A DNA stretch of 64,000 bases, taken from positions 1 to 64,000 of the forward strand of contig QFQU01000014.1 in NCBI GenBank assembly GCA_003248965.1, in the 5' to 3' direction. The notes under the pieces are model-generated. The model made no database searches. It saw only the letters and a program-made list of their open reading frames with translations, and was not told the origin of the DNA. The first letter of the stretch is position 1. Every line of letters starts with the position of its first letter. Origin of the DNA: Brevundimonas sp. (GTDB lineage: Bacteria; Pseudomonadota; Alphaproteobacteria; Caulobacterales; Caulobacteraceae). Shown here piece by piece: positions 52,140-58,861 of the stretch. The translations under genes were made by a program, and so were the position numbers.

Positions 52140-53516
52140 TCAGCGGATGCAGATCAGCTGACCATTGTCGGTCAGCACGTAAAGCGCGCCGTTATAGGCC
52201 GCCGGGGCGATATAGGCGGGCGCGCCCAGCTTCAGCGTGGTCTGCGGCGCGCCGGTCTTCGGATCGAACGCCACCGCTTCGCCAAAGGAGTTGACCATCA
52301 CCAGACGGTTCGACGCCAGAAGCGGCCCCGACCATTGCGGCGTGATGGTGCGACGACCGAAGGTCAGGAAGCCCCCTTCCTTGCGCGCGCGCCCCTCGTT
52401 CAGTTCGCGCGTCCAATAGACCTGGCCCGTGTCGCGGTTGACGGTGATCAGCTGGCCGGACTTGGACACGGCATAGACCACGTCGCCCACCGGCAGCGGC
52501 GCGTTGACGCCCGTGACCGGCAGTTGCCACTTGGGCTGGCCCGACCGCAGGTCCAGCGCGCCCAGCACGCCCGAATGGCTGACGCCATAGACCATGCCGC
52601 GGCTGATGACGGGGCGGCCGGCGACGTCGCGAACTTCCGACAGGGCGCTGGTGCGGCTGGTGCGCGACAGAGTCTCTTCCCACACCGCCTGGCCGTTGAC
52701 GGCCGACAGGGCGACCAGCTGGCCCGAGGCGAAGGGCGCGACCACCGTATTGCCCGATACGGCCGGACTGGAGGCCCGCATCACGCGCGCCGGTTCCGCG
52801 ATGCCGCGATAGGTCCAGTCCTGGGCCCCGGTCGTGGTGTCGAAGGCGAACAGCTGGCTGTCCACATCCACGACGAAGACGTGGTTGCCCGCCACGGTCG
52901 GCGCGCCGTGGATCGGCGAATCGACCGCCTGGGTCCAAACCACGGCGCCGGTGTTGGCGTCCAGCGCGGACATGGAGCGATAGCCCGACGAGACGAAGAC
53001 CTTGCCGCCGCCGACGGCCACCCCGCCGCCAAACCCGCCGCTACGGTCGCGCTCGGGGTTCTTGACGCTGGTCTTCCACAAAATCTCGCCCGTGTCGGCC
53101 GAGACGGCGGACACCGTCGAATCGCCGTCCAGCACGAAGATCTTGCCGTTGTCGGCCACCACCGGCGCCATGACGTTGCCGACACGGGCCGAACCGGCGC
53201 CGATGTTGCGCTTCCAGGCGATCTGGAAGTTCGGGGCGGCGATGACGTGTTCGACCAGATTCTCGGTCGTGCCGCCCGGCTGGGTCCAGGCCGTCGCAGC
53301 CTGGGGGCCCGGCAGGAAGAAGTCGCGGCCCGACAGGGCGGCGGACGGCGCCAGCTGCTGTTCGAACTCCAGCACCGAAATCCGCTGGCCAGCCGAGGCG
53401 GTGGCCCCCGGTTGATCCTTCTTGCCGATGAACGGCAGGTTGCGCGTCAGGGTGCCGCAGGAGGCCATGGTGGCCGCGACGCCGCAGATCAGCGCGACTT
53501 TCAGAACTCGAGTCAT
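52140..53516 (-). CDS. bamB: outer-membrane assembly lipoprotein BamB
   Basis: A 458-residue lipoprotein of the Bam complex that inserts beta-barrels in the outer membrane. Residues 1-20 are a lipoprotein signal with the lipobox TMASC. An eight-bladed PQQ-like beta-propeller follows, with repeated units such as DGDSTVSAVSADTGEILWKT, SALDANTGAVVWTQ and FAFDTTTGAQDWTY. ATG 53516 was chosen for the signal; 53543 adds a Pro-rich stretch. The YfgM-like gene lies 23 bp upstream and der downstream, matching the yfgM-bamB-der order of proteobacteria. Confidence 0.93.
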   Translation of the reverse strand: MTRVLKVALICGVAATMASCGTLTRNLPFIGKKDQPGATASAGQRISVLEFEQQLAPSAALSGRDFFLPGPQAATAWTQPGGTTENLVEHVIAAPNFQIAWKRNIGAGSARVGNVMAPVVADNGKIFVLDGDSTVSAVSADTGEILWKTSVKNPERDRSGGFGGGVAVGGGKVFVSSGYRSMSALDANTGAVVWTQAVDSPIHGAPTVAGNHVFVVDVDSQLFAFDTTTGAQDWTYRGIAEPARVMRASSPAVSGNTVVAPFASGQLVALSAVNGQAVWEETLSRTSRTSALSEVRDVAGRPVISRGMVYGVSHSGVLGALDLRSGQPKWQLPVTGVNAPLPVGDVVYAVSKSGQLITVNRDTGQVYWTRELNEGRARKEGGFLTFGRRTITPQWSGPLLASNRLVMVNSFGEAVAFDPKTGAPQTTLKLGAPAYIAPAAYNGALYVLTDNGQLICIR

Positions 53517-53539
53517 CGGGGGCGTCCTGTTGGGAGGCG

Positions 53540-54310
53540 TCACTGTTGGGCGGTCGCAGCGGCGGCCGAAGCCGGAGCCGGTGTCGAAGGCGTCGGCGCA
53601 TTGCCGGCCCGGGCGGCGGGCGCCGGGGCGTCGGCGGCCGCCTTGACGATGGCCGGCAGGGCCGCCGCCGTCCCGGCGTCGATCGATTCGATGGCGATCT
53701 GGGCGCGTTGACGCACCGAATCCGGCACGTCCTGCCCCAGTTGCAGCAGCACGAAGGCCTCGCGCGCTTCCTTGGTCTTGCCGTGTTGCAGCCGCGCCAG
53801 GGCCAGGGCCTCCTGGGCGAAGGCATGCAGCGGCCGCTTGTCGTCAGCCAGCGGCTGCAGCCGCTTTTCGATCTCATCCAGCGGGGCGGTGTCCATGATC
53901 AGGAAGGCGGCCTTCAGGGCGGCCGGATCACCGAGGATGGGATCGTTCGCGGCCTTGGACGCCTCGTCGAACAGGCGCACGGCGTCGGGAATCTTGTTGG
54001 CGGTCACGGCCAGGCCGGCCTGTTGCTGCAGGGCCAGAACCTTATAGGCGCCGCCGGCCTTAACGGCCTCTTCGAAGGCGGCGCGGGCGTCCATCGGCTT
54101 TTCGGCGCGCAGGGCCTCCATGCCGCGATCATAGGCCGCCGCCCCCTTGGCCGCCTGGTTGGAGTTGTAGGAATCCCAACCCCACCAGCCCAGGGCGCCG
54201 ATCAACGCGACCACCAGAACGACGCCCACGACAGGCAACCAGGTGCGGGCCAGACGCTTGTAGCGCTCGGAGCGAAGCTCCTCCTCGACCTGCTCGAAGA
54301 CATCAACCAC
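53540..54310 (-). CDS. YfgM-like tetratricopeptide membrane protein
   Basis: A 256-residue protein with a cytoplasmic N-terminus (MVDVFEQVEEELRSERYKRL), one TM helix at about residues 25-48 (WLPVVGVVLVVALIGALGWW) and a periplasmic TPR region with pairs such as AAYDRGMEALRAEKPMDARA and FAQEALALARLQHGKTKEAR. The last 40 residues are a Pro/Ala tail. YfgM in E. coli is a partner of the PpiD chaperone at the Sec translocon; the same membrane orientation and its place before bamB support this call. No signal-peptidase site is expected. Confidence 0.88.
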   Translation of the reverse strand: MVDVFEQVEEELRSERYKRLARTWLPVVGVVLVVALIGALGWWGWDSYNSNQAAKGAAAYDRGMEALRAEKPMDARAAFEEAVKAGGAYKVLALQQQAGLAVTANKIPDAVRLFDEASKAANDPILGDPAALKAAFLIMDTAPLDEIEKRLQPLADDKRPLHAFAQEALALARLQHGKTKEAREAFVLLQLGQDVPDSVRQRAQIAIESIDAGTAAALPAIVKAAADAPAPAARAGNAPTPSTPAPASAAAATAQQ

Positions 54311-54536
54311 GGAAACGTCGCCCCAAAATCGCTAAAAGCAAACCGGCGCGGACCCTAGAAGGTCGGCGCTTCGCCCGCAACGTGATCCGTTACGGCCTAG
54401 CCGGCTTTTTCGAGCAGTAGGTCCCGACTTCGGCAGGAAAACGGCGGCCTGTCTTCCGAAGACCGAAAGCCAGGCAGGCGGCGCCGCTTTTCCGTGCACG
54501 GTCGATCACGCATCGACGATTCGACAAATCCTGTCT

Positions 54537-54938
54537 TCAGACGTCCTGCGACAGCTTCACCGCGCCCGCCGCCAGCATGGCGACCAGAGCGCCGGCCACA
54601 GCCCAGAACATCACCATCCCCGACCCGCTCATCAGGTCCAGCGACCCCAGGCCCAGGCCATCCAGCCCCGTCTGGACCACGCCCTGGGCGGCGGCGCTCG
54701 CCGATCTCAGGCCCTGGACCACAGGCGCCCCGCCCTCGTCGGAAAAGTTCACCTTGACCCCCTCGCGCAGAGCCAGACCGCCGCCGATCACAGCGGCTGC
54801 CGTCAGGATCAGACTGCGCCAGCGCGAGCGTTTTTCCAGCCTGGCCTGAAACACCGCCAGGAACAGGGCCTCGTCGGCCAATGGGGGCGTGCGGGCGAAC
54901 AGCCGCTCGATCATCGGATCGAATTCGTCAGCCGACAT
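54537..54938 (-). CDS. putative anti-sigma factor, two TM segments (cassette 1)
   Basis: A 133-residue protein translated from ATG 54938, which overlaps the end of the upstream ECF sigma gene by 11 bp. The cytoplasmic N-terminus (DPMIERLFARTPPLADEALF, LAVFQARLEKRSRWRS) could clamp the sigma factor; TM segments lie at about residues 42-57 and 108-127. No zinc-binding HxxxCxxC (ZAS) motif is present. The N-terminal wording matches the small TM protein of the second cassette (LFA...P...F...L/R), so the two are paralogues. The anti-sigma role rests on the gene order only. After it, 54311-54536 holds no gene. Confidence 0.6.
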   Translation of the reverse strand: MSADEFDPMIERLFARTPPLADEALFLAVFQARLEKRSRWRSLILTAAAVIGGGLALREGVKVNFSDEGGAPVVQGLRSASAAAQGVVQTGLDGLGLGSLDLMSGSGMVMFWAVAGALVAMLAAGAVKLSQDV

Positions 54939-55485
54939 GGCTCGACCTCCCGCCTGCGTCCGTCGCCGGCTGAAGCCGGGCGCGGAGTTTATCCAGACCA
55001 CGTTTGACATGGGATTTCACCGTTCCGAGCGGCAAATTCATGGCCGCCGCGATCTCGGGGTGGGACATGCCCGCGCCGTGGCACAGGGACACGCACACCC
55101 GCTCGGTTTCGTTCAACGCCTTCATCGCCTCGTCCAGGTCCAGGGCCCCGGCGTGATCGACGGGCGTCGCCGCCTCATCGACCTCGCTTTCGGCGACATA
55201 GCGGGCCTCGTGCGCCGCGCGCTTGAGATACAGGCGCGCGGCGATCTTCTTGATCCAGCCGGCGAAGGTCCCCTGCCCCCTGAACTCGGCGCAGCGCTGG
55301 AAACCCTGCAGGAAGGCGTCCTGCGCAACGTCGTCGGCCAAAGAGGGCGCGGCGCCCATCCGGCGAAGCAGACCCCGCACCGCAGAGCCGTGTCGCCGCA
55401 CCAGTTCGCCATACTCGCGCCGCCCACCGGCCGCCGCCTGGACGGCCAGTTCGACATCGTGAAGTTCTCGAAGTGACTTGGTCAT
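54928..55485 (-). CDS. ECF RNA polymerase sigma factor (cassette 1)
   Basis: A 185-residue group 4 sigma factor. Sigma region 2: YGELVRRHGSAVRGLLRRMG, then DDVAQDAFLQGFQRCAEFRG with GTFAGWIKKIA, which contacts the -10 element and core enzyme; region 4: LNETERVCVSLCHGAGMSHP and EIAAAMNLPLGTVKSHVKRG, the HTH for the -35 element. The region between them is short and without a sensor domain. The downstream overlapping gene encodes a TM protein and the upstream gene a two-TM protein, as in the neighbouring cassette at 56024-57255. Control is probably by sequestration at the membrane; the signal is unknown. Confidence 0.92.
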   Translation of the reverse strand: MTKSLRELHDVELAVQAAAGGRREYGELVRRHGSAVRGLLRRMGAAPSLADDVAQDAFLQGFQRCAEFRGQGTFAGWIKKIAARLYLKRAAHEARYVAESEVDEAATPVDHAGALDLDEAMKALNETERVCVSLCHGAGMSHPEIAAAMNLPLGTVKSHVKRGLDKLRARLQPATDAGGRSSHVG

Positions 55486-55507
55486 GACGGTTTCCCCCGG
55501 GACGCCG

Positions 55508-55906
55508 TCAGTCCTTGTGCGGATTGAAGAAGCTCAGAACGATATAGGCCAGGCCGATGGTGGCCGGGATGCAGGCCACGCCCAGCAGTCCGTTGCCGAT
55601 ATCGCCGTCCCAGTGACGGCCGCTGAACTGGCTGACCAGACCAAAGGCCGCCAGGCCGATGCCGGTCGCCAGCCAGATGATTCCGCGCCGGATGTCCTTG
55701 GTGCGCGACGGCAGCGACTTCTGCACATCCTTGGTCAGGGCGTCGATCAGTTCGGGCGGGAGGGCCTGGCCCTTGTCCACCGCATGCCGCACCGTCTCCT
55801 GGATGTCCCGCTTCTCGCGATACTTCAGGAAGGTGGGCCCGAAGACGATGGCCGTGATGGTGCCGAAGACGGCGAAGATGGCGAAAAGCGGAATGAAGTC
55901 TTCCAT
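55508..55906 (-). CDS. membrane protein with DUF6249-like domain (cassette 1)
   Basis: A 132-residue inner-membrane protein. TM1 lies at residues 4-24 (FIPLFAIFAVFGTITAIVFG), a cytoplasmic segment follows with KYREKRDIQETVRHAVDKGQ and the short motif LPPELIDAL, then two TM segments (GIIWLATGIGLAAFGLV and GLLGVACIPATIGLAYIV). The protein of the second cassette has the same layout with KGQEPPPGVTDAL, so they are paralogues. It is the first gene of its cassette, 22 bp before the sigma gene. It may sense an envelope signal; this is inference. ATG 55906 was chosen over 55960. Confidence 0.72.
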   Translation of the reverse strand: MEDFIPLFAIFAVFGTITAIVFGPTFLKYREKRDIQETVRHAVDKGQALPPELIDALTKDVQKSLPSRTKDIRRGIIWLATGIGLAAFGLVSQFSGRHWDGDIGNGLLGVACIPATIGLAYIVLSFFNPHKD

Positions 55907-56023
55907 GACGTATGCCTTGTGATCCGTATCGGGCCGCCGTTGCAGCGCCCTTATGACCACAAGAGGCTGCGGCCCGCCCCTATGGATGCGCGCCCGGACG
56001 TGAAATCTTCGTAAGGTCCGAAT

Positions 56024-56314
56024 TCATCCGCGCAGAACCTGCCTGGCGACGACGAGAGCAGCGCCTGTCGCCAGGACTCCCGCCGCCGCCGTAACCTCCG
56101 CACCGTTCAAAACCGACAGATCCAGATCCGCGATCATCGGGCGCAACAACCAGAGAAGGGCCGCGCCCGCCACGACCAGCGGAATGGACGCCGCCGCAGA
56201 AGCAACCGCTCGACGCCGCGCGACGCGCAAAGCTGTCTCGGCCTCGAAAACAGGATCGCGCGCGGGAGCGGCGGCGGCGGCGAACAGATGCTGCAGCTTT
56301 TCTTCAGGTGTCAT
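56024..56314 (-). CDS. small TM protein, putative anti-sigma factor (cassette 2)
   Basis: A 96-residue protein whose ATG 56314 overlaps the upstream sigma gene by 11 bp, the same overlap as in cassette 1. The N-terminal 40 residues (MTPEEKLQHLFAAAAAPARD, PVFEAETALRVARRR) match those of the cassette 1 counterpart in pattern; TM segments lie at about 43-60 and 75-92. No ZAS motif is present. The conserved position and overlap suggest it controls the sigma factor made just before it. Confidence 0.58.
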   Translation of the reverse strand: MTPEEKLQHLFAAAAAPARDPVFEAETALRVARRRAVASAAASIPLVVAGAALLWLLRPMIADLDLSVLNGAEVTAAAGVLATGAALVVARQVLRG

Positions 56315-56831
56315 CCGGACCTCCCAACGCCGCCAGCAGACGCGCACGTCCCCTGGCGACGTGCGACTTTACCGTTCCGATCGGCAGGCTCAATGCCTGG
56401 GCCGCCTCGGCATGAGACCAGCCGTCTGCAACGCATAGGGCGACACAGGCGCGAACAACCGGCGACAGACCCGCCATCGCCTGCGCCAGCGCGATACGAT
56501 CTTCCGCGCTTATTCCGAGCGGCGAAACAACCTGTTGCGACCATGCGGTCTCACGCGCCGCCGTCCTCACGCCACGGCGAATGCGGTCCTGGGTCTTGCG
56601 CCAGGCGATGCCCAACAGCCAGGCGCGCAAGCCGGAAAGCTCTCTCAGCCGGCCCAGGTTAGCCCACGCCGCCAGGAAAACCTCCTGCGCCAGATCGTCC
56701 GCATCCTCCCAGCCCCCGGCCCACATTCGCCTGAGGAAAGACCGCACCGCGCCCTGATGTCGCGCAACGATTCTGGCGAAGGCCGCATCCGAACCGTCCC
56801 GCGCGGCGCGCGCCAGTTCGGCGTCGGTCAT
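56304..56831 (-). CDS. ECF RNA polymerase sigma factor (cassette 2)
   Basis: A 175-residue group 4 sigma factor. Region 2: RIVARHQGAVRSFLRRMWAG, DDLAQEVFLAAWANLGRLRE and LRAWLLGIAWRKTQDRIRRG; region 4: LSPVVRACVALCVADGWSHA and EAAQALSLPIGTVKSHVARG. It is a clear paralogue of the cassette 1 sigma factor: VRSFLRRMWAG corresponds to VRGLLRRMGA, and LPIGTVKSHVARGRARL to LPLGTVKSHVKRGLDKL. The gene lies 16 bp after the DUF6249-like gene and overlaps the next by 11 bp, so the cassette is one transcription unit. Confidence 0.92.
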   Translation of the reverse strand: MTDAELARAARDGSDAAFARIVARHQGAVRSFLRRMWAGGWEDADDLAQEVFLAAWANLGRLRELSGLRAWLLGIAWRKTQDRIRRGVRTAARETAWSQQVVSPLGISAEDRIALAQAMAGLSPVVRACVALCVADGWSHAEAAQALSLPIGTVKSHVARGRARLLAALGGPDDT

Positions 56832-56847
56832 GTCCTGCGCCCCGTCG

Positions 56848-57255
56848 TCAAGGCGTCGGTTTGCGCCACTGAATCACAATGGCGCAAATCAACGACCACA
56901 AGGCGACCGCCCCCATCACGAAGCCGACGATCATGAACGCACCTGATCCGCCATCCATACGCCCGTCCAGCCCCCCCCATACGAAACCGGCGCACAAGGT
57001 TCCGAACAGGCCCGCTAACAACCAATAGCGCCCAGCCACGCCGGAAGCGCTATGGCTCCACTCGCCGTTGTTCTCCGTGCGGCTCAAGGCGTCGGTCACG
57101 CCTGGCGGCGGCTCTTGTCCTTTTTCGGCATAGACCTTGAGCACGTCGAGCAGCGCCTTCTGACGGCGATACTGAAGCCACTGCACCCACCCCGTGTAGG
57201 CGAAGGCCGCCATCGGGAAGAGAATCCACCAGAATTCACGAAAGAGGTCAGCCAT
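56848..57255 (-). CDS. membrane protein with DUF6249-like domain (cassette 2)
   Basis: A 135-residue membrane protein, first gene of the second sigma cassette. TM1 is at residues 8-26 (WWILFPMAAFAYTGWVQWLQ region), followed by cytoplasmic YRRQKALLDVLKVYAEKGQE and PPPGVTDAL, then two TM segments (YWLLAGLFGTLCAGFVWGG and FMIVGFVMGAVALWSLICAI). ATG 57255 was chosen over 57297 because the upstream codons are non-conserved and Gly/Arg-rich. It is divergent from the DUF2188 gene; the 192-bp gap between holds a 9-bp motif shared with the cassette 1 leader. Confidence 0.7.
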   Translation of the reverse strand: MADLFREFWWILFPMAAFAYTGWVQWLQYRRQKALLDVLKVYAEKGQEPPPGVTDALSRTENNGEWSHSASGVAGRYWLLAGLFGTLCAGFVWGGLDGRMDGGSGAFMIVGFVMGAVALWSLICAIVIQWRKPTP

Positions 57256-57447
57256 CGTTCTTTTCCCCTGCGGCGCGACCGTCGCTCCGCCTCTCATCGT
57301 TCAGTCGTCGCGACCCGATCCAATGGATGCGAAAGCCGAACATTTATTTCGTGGAGAGGACGGGCCCCGCATGACATCGAGGTCGGACGCCGTTTCCAAC
57401 CGCGCGTCGGCGGTCTAGTGTGCCTCGAACATTGGAAGGAACACCCC

Positions 57448-57687
57448 ATGGCCCACGTCGTCTATCGTATCGTCGAACATGACGGAGGCTGGGCCTACAA
57501 GGCGGGCGAGACCTTCTCAGAAACCTTCTCCAGTCACGACGCGGCCAAGGCGGCGGCGGTGCGCGCCGCGCGCGAGCAGCGGGTGCCGGACCAGACGGCC
57601 GCCATCGAATACGAAACCGCCGACGGACGCTGGATCACCGAAAGCGCCGACGGTCATGACCGCCCGGAAACCGAGGTCGAGGGTTGA
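57448..57687 (+). CDS. DUF2188 domain protein
   Basis: A 79-residue soluble protein. The sequence VVYRIVEHDGGWAYKAGETF, then FSSHDAAKAAAVRAAREQRV and EYETADGRWITES is the DUF2188 pattern: a beta-hairpin, a helix over the alternating Ala/Arg stretch, and a closing strand with the W. Such proteins are small, widespread and uncharacterised. ATG 57448 is preceded by GGAAGGA. It starts 10 bp before the next gene and is probably co-transcribed with it. Confidence 0.8.
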   Translation: MAHVVYRIVEHDGGWAYKAGETFSETFSSHDAAKAAAVRAAREQRVPDQTAAIEYETADGRWITESADGHDRPETEVEG

Positions 57688-57697
57688 GGTCCGGCGC

Positions 57698-58507
57698 ATG
57701 ATCGCCAGACGCGTCCTCCTATGCGCGGCGGCCGCCCTGCCGCTGGGCGCCTGCGCGACGACATCTGCGGCCCCACGGCCCGCGCGGCTGAAGCTGGTCA
57801 CGTTCAACATCTGGCATAATCAGGGCGACTGGGCCGCGCGGCGTCCGCTGCTGGTCGCGGCGCTGAAGGCCCAGGACGCCGACGTCATCGCCCTGGAAGA
57901 GGTGCTGGAAGACGCCAATGTCGGTCTGGAAAACCAGGCGTGGATGCTGGCGCGCGAACTGGGCGGCTATTCCGTCGCCTTCGTCTCGACCGATCCGGAA
58001 GGGGCGCCGCGCCGTTACGGCAACGCCCTTCTGACCCGTCTGCCGGTTCTGGCCGAGGACACGGTCAGGTTGGAGCCGCTGGACGACTTCCGCACCGCCC
58101 TGCGTGTCCGGGTGTCGGTCGCAGGCCGGCCCGTCGATGTGGTCGTCACCCATCTGGCCTGGCAGGAGGACGCCGGCCCGGTGCGGGCGCGTCAGATCGA
58201 GCATCTGTTGCGCTGGCTGCCGCAGGACGGCGCGCCCCTGATCGTCATGGGGGACTTCAACGCCACCCAGGACGATTCCGGCCTGGCGACCCTGACCGGC
58301 GCTCGCTTTTTCAGCGCCCTGCCCCGCAACTCGGTCGCCACCACCCTGAACCCGGCCAAGGGTCATCCGAACCGCGTCATCGACCATATCTTCGCCGAGA
58401 GGGAGTTCTTCGCCCCGGTTGAGGCGCACGTCTTCGGGGACGTTGCGACCGGCGGCGAATACCCGTCCGACCACTTCGGCGTGGCGGCGACGGTCGAACT
58501 CAGGTGA
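57698..58507 (+). CDS. endonuclease/exonuclease/phosphatase family lipoprotein
   Basis: A 269-residue exported phosphodiesterase. Residues 1-19 form a lipoprotein signal with lipobox LGAC. The DNase I-like fold has LKLVTFNIWHNQGDW, VIALEEV (metal Glu), VVTHLAWQEDAG (His), VMGDFNATQDD (Asp-x-Asn), RVIDHIFAE and SDHFGVAATVEL (catalytic Asp-His). Substrates of this class range from nucleic acids to sphingomyelin and inositol phosphates. The export signal points to an envelope role. It overlaps the convergent ArsC-like gene by 8 bp. Confidence 0.88.
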   Translation: MIARRVLLCAAAALPLGACATTSAAPRPARLKLVTFNIWHNQGDWAARRPLLVAALKAQDADVIALEEVLEDANVGLENQAWMLARELGGYSVAFVSTDPEGAPRRYGNALLTRLPVLAEDTVRLEPLDDFRTALRVRVSVAGRPVDVVVTHLAWQEDAGPVRARQIEHLLRWLPQDGAPLIVMGDFNATQDDSGLATLTGARFFSALPRNSVATTLNPAKGHPNRVIDHIFAEREFFAPVEAHVFGDVATGGEYPSDHFGVAATVELR

Positions 58508-58844
58508 AGGCGGCGGCGTAGGCGTCCGGTCTGAAGCCGACCAGGCGCCGGTCGCCCAGGTCCAGCACCGGCCGCTTGATCATCGACGGCTGGGCGATCA
58601 TCAGGGCGATGGCCTTATCCCGGTCCAGGTTCGCCTTGTCAGTCTCGGGCAGTTTCCTGAACGTCGTGCCGGCGCGGTTCAGCACCGTCTCCCAACCGTG
58701 TTCATCGACCCACAGGCCCAGCCGCGTCGCGTCGATCCCGGCCTTCTTGTAGTCGTGGAAATCATAGGCCACGCCATGCTGGTCCAGCCAGACGCGCGCC
58801 TTCTTCACCGTGTCGCAGTTGGGGATACCGTACATCGTGATCAT
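58500..58844 (-). CDS. ArsC/Spx-family reductase-like protein
   Basis: A 114-residue thioredoxin-fold protein of the ArsC/YffB type. It begins MYGIPNCDTVKKARVWLDQH with one redox-type Cys (no CxxC pair), then YDFHDYKKAGID and the conserved RPVLDLGDRRLVGF with the cis-Pro region. Arsenate reductases of the glutaredoxin type have Cys followed by R residues that bind arsenate; those are not obvious here, so the YffB-like class of unknown function is more likely. It lies 18 bp upstream... of the TonB receptor 2 stop, which is on the same strand and starts further right. Confidence 0.85.
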   Translation of the reverse strand: MITMYGIPNCDTVKKARVWLDQHGVAYDFHDYKKAGIDATRLGLWVDEHGWETVLNRAGTTFRKLPETDKANLDRDKAIALMIAQPSMIKRPVLDLGDRRLVGFRPDAYAAAFT

Positions 58845-58861
58845 GAACGCCTCCTAGCCGC

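Noticed and set aside
58500..58844. Arsenate reductase as function of the ArsC-like gene
   Set aside because: The arsenate-binding Arg residues and an ars context are missing, so only family membership is stated.
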